Of a stretch of 64,000 bases of DNA, positions 57,736-64,000 are shown one piece after another. The stretch is from Acheta domesticus (lineage: Eukaryota > Arthropoda > Insecta > Orthoptera > Gryllidae). The notes under the pieces are model-generated. The model worked only from the letters and a program-made list of their open reading frames with translations, was not told the origin of the DNA and ran no database searches. Numbering within the stretch: position 1 is the first letter of the stretch; the number at the start of each line of letters is the position of its first letter. The stretch is from positions 99,348,918 through 99,412,917 of the forward strand of contig JAHLJT010002630.1 of the NCBI GenBank assembly GCA_031308135.1, in the 5' to 3' direction. A program made the translations under genes and the position numbers.

Positions 57736-58924
57736 GATTAGTGTCATAATGTGAGAAGTGTTTTGTGGTAATCGGAAAGTAAGATGAATTGGCGTGTTGG
57801 TATTAGAAGTAGCCACCATTATGTTGGTGCTGATCTTTTCAGCATTGAGAGTTGAGAGATGGCTCCTATTTTCTGTTGGGTTTCAGTACTTTGATCCAGA
57901 TTGAATTCTTGTTTGGGGAAGGAAAAAATTGTAGATTTCACAGAGATTACTAATTTGTTATTGATAAGCCAACAGGGAAACATTCAAATTGGGTGGTGGC
58001 GATGATAACTGTTATATTTGCATTAATTGCCATTTGTGGAGGTTCTTTTGCACTTGGTGGTTTGTTAAGGGAAAGCTCAGCAATCCACAGTCCCAGAACT
58101 GCCATGGATATTGTGCCAATCTGTAAGTTGTGGAGATAATAAAAAAGAGGAAGTCGCTAGCATCATTGGAGGGTTGAAGTTGTTTTGGATTTGAATGCAT
58201 CATGAACCATCTCCAAAATGAAAACTTCATTTGATTTGAAATTTCAAGATTGAGAATTGGAAGTGATGTTTTTTGCTACCTATTTTAAATTGAACTACAT
58301 TCATCTGTTTATTAAGAAGTGGCTAGGTGAGAAAATATTTTTTAGTGTATTCCTTTTACTGAAGTTCCAAACAGCATTTAAGTGACGTTTGGATATGGTG
58401 ATTAGAATAATACTCTTAAAATTAGCTACTAATGTGCTGAAAAGTTCTTTCCCAATTTTTGCTCAATTTGTTGTCAAATTGAGCAGTTTTTACAGGTCTC
58501 CATCACCTTAGCACTTTCTTACTCTTATGAAACATTTGAAAACAGTAACTTTAAATTATTATTAGAACTTGTGAGAATTGAAGAATACATAAGAGTAATT
58601 TTTGCAAAACTTTTCTGAAGTTGTTTACTAAATGGTCCTACAATTATGGTGTAAAATATTTTACTTATAAATCTGTGTAATATTCTTTATTAGTAAAATA
58701 TTGAAATTGGTTCACAAATTAATATTAATGAATTAAATTTAAGTTAATGTTAAGTTTGTTTTTAATAAAACAAATATTTTATATTATTATGGTTGTATAA
58801 GCGCTAGATATTCCACTCATGTTTGTGTAGTTTGGCGCTTCAATGAATGAAATAATTAAATAACAGTTATTAGAGCTGAAAATGTAATAAAACACGATTA
58901 TCTCAAAACTTGTGTGATGTCACA
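57736..58924. other. Spacer, nothing recognised
   Basis: The 72-codon minus frame at 58012-58230 has no motif. Confidence 0.4.
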
Positions 58925-59240
58925 TAGCCGGTTGATGCACGACACCGTCCAATTCCTCCTGCTGCCGATGAGGAGGGGCGAGCGCGCAGGAGCGGCGGAT
59001 CTCGTCAACGGACTATGGTTACAAATGCTTACACTGCAGTGCCTCTGACCGCGAGGTCCTGGGTTTGAGTCCCGACGGCGGCAAGATTTTCGGCAGTAGC
59101 TTGTCAGCTAGGTCGAATTCACGCGCTCTCTGGAGGAGAATTCTAGGCGACGGCTGCTCTGATCGATAGTTTTCCGTGGCCCTCGGATCAGCAGGCGAAA
59201 GCCTGCTGGTTCGAGGACCAATGAAAACTACCCAAGGGCT
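58925..59240 (+). repeat. tRNA-derived SINE (GGAGGAGAATTCT family), fullest copy
   Basis: Head with GACCGCGAGGTCCTGGGTTTGAGTCCCGACG (quoted in part: GGGTTTGAGTCCC is the B box), then GGAGGAGAATTCTAGGCGAC and CTGCTCTGATCGATAG. It lies just past the 3' end of IR locus C. Confidence 0.7.
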
Positions 59241-59438
59241 TATGCTAGTTAAATTACTTGTCCTGTATATTCTTCGGGTATAAGAGTGCATTATATTACA
59301 CAAGGTATAAGTAATAGTGATATCAAACACTGGAAAAACACGGAAAATTGCTTTTTAAAATGAAATGACACACAAGTGCACGGGTGAACTTGGACCATGA
59401 ATGAGGCGGTCGAAGGCGCCCCTGGGTCTCCTGAGCCC

Positions 59439-59805
59439 TCAGTGCCTGGTTCTGCGCGCACCGAGGGGTCGCTTCGGCCTGGGGGGCGCCAACGCGCGCA
59501 GAGCTCTGCGCATCTGCGCACGCGCAGCGCCCCGCCGACTGCGCGCGACCTCTGCGCAGAAGGCGGCGGCGGCCAGCGCCAGCCCCGCGCACAGCAGCGC
59601 CAGGTGCGGCCGCAGGTCCTGCAGCTCCAGGGTCCGGGGTTCGTCGCTTGCCGCCCCCGCTTCGCCCTGACGCCAAGACGCTCCGTTGCGCAGGCGCCAG
59701 AACATCCCCAACGAGCGTTTGAAGTCGCCGTCCCACTTAAGGTCAAGCCCTGCGTCTCGGAACTGAATCATCTTCAGATTGATTGCGTGGATCCACGGCC
59801 AGTTC
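59439..59805 (-). CDS. Ionotropic receptor C, last exon (intact)
   Basis: After acceptor TACGTATTTCCAG the exon reads NWPWIHAINLKMIQFRDAGL, then LKWDGDFKRSLGMF, then RTLELQDLRPHLALLCAGLA and LAAAAFCAEV, then a basic tail ending GARRTRH and a stop. This is the end of the ligand-binding domain, the 'L-x-(L/H)' linker, TM3 and the cytoplasmic tail of an insect IR. It aligns with IR-B's last exon (NWPW...GL...KW..DF...TL.....HL.LLCAGL) and has the same acceptor position and phase. It is uninterrupted for about 122 codons, so the rest of the gene lies to the right of the window. Very GC-rich. Confidence 0.87.
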
Positions 59806-60059
59806 CTGGAAATACGTAAGTAGATGTAGACATTGAAGACGCTACATCTAACAGAAGGCACGTGAAGTGTGAAGAAAACAGTTGTGTTTGCTTCTGCTTT
59901 GAAGTGTTAAATAGTTTATTGTTGGGCTGCTATGTAATATTTTTTAATATTTCACTCTAAATTCACTCTAAAAATACAAATATTTTCAAAAAAGATACAT
60001 GGCTTTAATTACAAATTTAATTATAGGGAACAACTTTCAATTTACGAAAAAATACATGT
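59806..60059. other. IR-C intron sequence
   Basis: AT-rich; no upstream IR exon recognised here. Confidence 0.5.
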
Positions 60060-60430
60060 TAAGTAATGTATTTGTGTAGTGGGCGAAGGAGTCCAAAAAA
60101 TTGTTAACTTTTGCAATTTTCGAAAATTTAAGGAAACATTGTAAAGAAGCGTATTCCATTTTTATAGTGTATTCTTTTCTGTTTGTACAGGAATTAAATG
60201 AAAACACTGCGAATAATTTTTGTGACTGAAAAAATTGCCAACGCTTCGGCTTCATGTAAAGCGCCGCCAAAAAATCAAATAATTTTCTTTAAAATAACAC
60301 GGCTTCGAGGCAGATCGAGCGTGCAATATTCGTTTTCGCAAAAACTTTTACGAATAATTTCGGCGCTAGTATTGTTTACAGAGGGACAGATGGACCGACG
60401 GACGTTTTCAAAGAAAAATTTAGTATTAGC
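60060..60430 (-). repeat. Dispersed 'cgtatac' repeat fragment
   Basis: Contains TTTTGCAATTTTCGAAAATT and GGACCGACGGACGTTTTC as in 39110-39380. Confidence 0.6.
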
Positions 60431-60668
60431 GATCATCTAAATGTATTTTCGTTCAAATTTAGAAATCGATTTTCAGGAGCAATTCATAACTTTTTTATAG
60501 TCTACTATGTATATTACCGCATGTATACGTATAATACGTATAAAACGAGAACATAACTACTGATTCTCCGAGTGGCACAGAGTAGTTATTTTCTTCATCT
60601 CTTTAGCCTCTGGTTGCTTTCCTTCCTCTTCCCCTTCTATTTCCGTCTCCCTCCCACTAAGTGGCGTC

Positions 60669-61800
60669 TTCAAGTCATTTTTACTTTCCCGTATACGTAC
60701 GAATATACGGAGTAATACACGTAGTATAGGGAAAGTTATGTAATGGTGCGGAAAATCGATTTCGAGATTTCGAGGGAAATACACGTTTTGGGGTCCCTTG
60801 ATACTGAAAAAGTGTTTTTTTTTTCTCTGAAAGAAAACTCTGTCCATCTGGCTGGAGTCAAAGCATTGAGATTTAAAAAAAAAAGCTTTCTTTAAAACTT
60901 TAGGGTACTTTTCATGAAGCCCCTCGGACATTTTAAAAATTTTCTCAAAAAGGGATCCAATATTTTTATTTAAATTTCTTGTAAGAATAGAGTAAAAGGT
61001 GGCCTAGGTCCAGTTTTCACGGGTAACTCTGAATTTTCGATAATTGTAAAAGTTTGCATTTTCTTCGGCGTTTTCTTCCAAATACAAAATTGAAGACAAG
61101 ATTTTTCCTTCGTGTGGAATTTGTTCTCCGTATTTAGTTCTTTCATTAAGTTCTTGTATGTTATGTTGAAAATTTTAGTCGTTTTCGCGCAATATTGCTT
61201 ACAATATGTGCTATTTTAAAAAATTACAAAAACAAGATTTGCTCAAAAACGGCTCCAATTTTTTTTCTTTTAACGTTTGCTAAGAATAGGGCCTAATGTA
61301 CTCTATGAGATGACATAAACGTCATATTGCTCTATTTGTAGTTTCTTTTTCAAAAATTACAAAAATTTAATTTTTTGACTTGTTTCTCAGGTCGATATTA
61401 TTTACATTAGCGGCAATTTGTTCACATTATTATATTTATGAATACATGTGCTTCATACAAAGTTTCTCGGGAAGTCAACCGTTTTGTCTTAAAATGAGCT
61501 CAAAATTCCGCATTTTCAAAAACACTCAGACGCCATTTCCTCATAAATGGCTCCAAGTTTTTCTTCAAACTTTTCGAACGGATAGTGCTAATTGCACTCT
61601 TTAAAATGACTTAAAGTTCAATTTGGGGTATTTTTTTGATTTTTCAAAAATTACACAAAATTATTTATGCACGAAAACTCTACAGGTTTCGAAAAATTAC
61701 GAAAGAGCAATGTTCTGAAACGATGTAGTCTATGTCTAATTTTTAAAAACTAAGAAGTTTTAGTAAACGTGTGGTTCTGCAACAGCACGTACTTTCTCGC
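60669..61800 (+). repeat. Dispersed 'cgtatac' repeat, long copy
   Basis: Begins CATTTTTACTTTCCCGTATACG and TATACGGAGTAATACACG, then GGTCCCTTGATACTGAAAAA, GGGTAACTCTGAATTTTCG and AACGGCTCCAATTTTTTTTC. It runs in parallel with the reversed copy at 38260-39598. Confidence 0.65.
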
Positions 61801-64000
61801 GATATTGTTAATGGCTATGTAATACTCGTATTATAATATGACAATTTCATCTTACACTCTATTCGAAAAATTCTTAAACAAACGAAGCGTGAAAAATACA
61901 TATATATTTTTTTAATACATATATTTAAACGGAATCAGCTTTTTGACATTGAATTCAGTGTATTCACGTTCAACATAAAAGCACCAACGATGCACGTTGC
62001 GTATTTTTGCTTAAATAAAATTATTAGTTTATATTAACGCAAAAGAAAGGCAGCCGTCATTATCGCCTTCTGTTATCAGTGCGGTGTTACAATAATGGGT
62101 TATAAGCAGCAATTAAAATATATCTCACCTCATTGTCGCAGCAGAATTTGCACAGGAACTACCGAACTGTCCTCTATGACACCTTCCAATTTATATTTCA
62201 GAAGTGCCAACTTCAATCCTCGAAAACAGTAACTAAGCAAATCGGACCCCAAGCTACTCTTATATTATTATTTGATTATTGTATAGTAATAATGTTACAT
62301 GTATAATTAAGTGTAATGTAATGTTATTACTCTATACATAATGCATAATTATACACGTAATATTAATACAAAATAACGTTTGTTTGCCAAAAGTTTTAAA
62401 AAGTCACTGCTTTGGCATTACATTATTTTACTGTATACACAGACAAAACTCTTACCTGACACAAAAGACAACCTTTTGCCTGAGGGTAAGACTCGTGCTT
62501 TGTACTTACATATTTTAAATTTTATACCATTGGAGATTTTGTTACAACCACAGTTCTTGTTTTTTCATTGATAATGTAATTAAAATTTCAATTGTAATTC
62601 TATTTTTAATTTTGCTTTGTTTACAATGTTATTCCAAATTATAAACTTTACGATGAAAGAAAATTTGTATTTGTTTAAAACTGGATGTATTGCAGCACAC
62701 CTGACGATGCGACAAATTGGGCTGTGAAATGAGGTTACAAGTGATTCAAATTTAGAGGCCAATAAAATAATGTTTTAAATATGATTTCATTTGATTATCT
62801 TTAAAGTAAGATGATACCACTGCACATAATAATATTATAAAGATAGTCATTTTGGATCTACCTTGTATTTGTATAATAATAATTATTATAATTATTATTA
62901 TTACAAACTTTAAATTAAATTGTTTATTAGCAGTTTGCATTATCCTCTATGTTCATTTTAATTTCTAAAAAAATATCCCTATGATTATTGAGTCATTTAC
63001 TCATCATTCTTCTCATTTACTTTTCATACATTCATCATACAATTTGGGAAAAACTATACTTGCTGATTAATTTTTTTTATAATTCTTTTAATTTTCTGGG
63101 AATTTATTACAGGGCTGTTGACCTATATAGTATAACCCTTTTCAAATGAGTATTTGTGAACACAGGAGATGTGTTAATGATTTGATATCCTTTTATTAAA
63201 GATTTTACTTTTACTTTGAGGAGTTCTCTTTTTTTAAAAATTTAATCCTTTCGTTTATTTATTGATATGGTAATGAAAGAACTTGAAATGATTTAAGAAT
63301 ACATCTACAAAATTCCAGTCTCTTAACCTTTGGTGGATGAGGTAATTTTATTTTAACATTGAATGTCCTGTGTTTGTGGTGAATGACACCAGAAAATGAT
63401 TGAATTTTTAAAATATTTTTCAGTCATGACTTACTGAAAACGTTTGTGTATTTCACAATGAGAACAAAGATTTATTATTACATTAGGCCAGAAAGCCCTT
63501 GAGCAGATCTAAAATGTAGGCATTGTAAGTAAAATAAGACTAATATTGCTAATGTTTTGGGCAAAATTTGAAAATGTAAACTAGTGGGTGTTACTAACAA
63601 ACATCATTAATTTTGTGCTGTTTAACATGCAATAATCCTACCCATAAAAGTGAATATCTACAGAGATGCAAATTCCTATTTAAGAATTTGTTTTGTGAAA
63701 ATTAGTCTGGGCACAATATTTTACATTTATTTCAGATCTCACCGTCACATTTTGACGGGTTCCCACAAGTATTTATTAATTTGATTTACACTTATTAGAA
63801 GTTACTTACATCAGAAAGTACATTACTATTGTTGTGTATTTGAAGTGACTTTTGAATATTTATGTCTGTGTGCGACAGCTGTCACGATAGTGGGATCAAA
63901 CTAATGCAAAACAACAGAGGGGATAGCGAATCTCCTTGGAATATTCCCCTGTTAAAGGTTTTTGTACGTAAGTTTTGTTTTCTTAACAGGAGAACATACA
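61801..64000. other. AT-rich region, no gene recognised
   Basis: Includes an interrupted (AAT)n tract near 62870-62905. No ORF over about 65 codons carries a motif. It is probably an intron of IR-C on one strand and of the 55043 gene on the other, if both continue to the right. Confidence 0.4.

Noticed and set aside
58990..59075. tRNA gene
   Set aside because: B box only; the rest matches the SINE family at 1-185 and 52742-52880.

Overview
The window is eukaryotic, AT-rich and intron-rich DNA from an insect. Coding exons are small, separated by kilobases, and buried in DNA transposons, MITEs, SINEs and LINE fragments. The receptor family, transposon families and genome texture suggest a hemimetabolous insect with a large genome (cockroach, termite or stick-insect type), but the species cannot be read from the sequence. 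A 100-N run at 18360-18459 is an assembly gap.

Minus strand: three loci look like divergent insect ionotropic receptors (IRs, variant ionotropic glutamate receptors used in chemosensation). Locus A (2288 to 1006, continuing off the left edge) has a signal-peptide exon and a second exon of the amino-terminal domain. Locus B (about 17542 to 11459) covers the ligand-binding region, TM1, pore and TM2, the second ligand-binding half, and the TM3/C-terminal exon. Its exon phases join correctly, but two exons each need a one-base frame change and a third runs into a stop. Locus C (59805 to 59439) is the intact last exon of another IR whose earlier exons lie beyond the right edge. Loci B and C are clearly paralogous at the C-terminus.

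Plus strand: a BTB/POZ gene runs from about 19.7 kb to at least 28.66 kb. It has a candidate TATA promoter and non-coding first exon, two BTB exons, a Ser/Glu-rich exon and a large Gln-rich repeat exon. A C2H2 zinc-finger array of about 18 fingers lies at 41960-43650 with two compensating one-base frame changes; its acceptor phase would allow splicing from the BTB gene, but this is unproven. Two short phase-0 exons at 55043-55393 look like the start of another zinc-finger-type gene that leaves the window.

Mobile DNA fills much of the rest: three piggyBac-type sequences (one with intact TTAA-CCCTAG ends inside an IR intron), pogo/Tigger-like elements and transposase remnants, several hAT-like elements with exact 8-bp target duplications (one nested in another), a fold-back MITE family with four copies, a LINE with gag-like zinc knuckles and an endonuclease start, a second LINE tail, and several SINEs. 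There is also a 67-bp minisatellite of ten units, most of them with a G-quadruplex-type motif. No rRNA gene, CRISPR array or convincing functional tRNA gene was seen.
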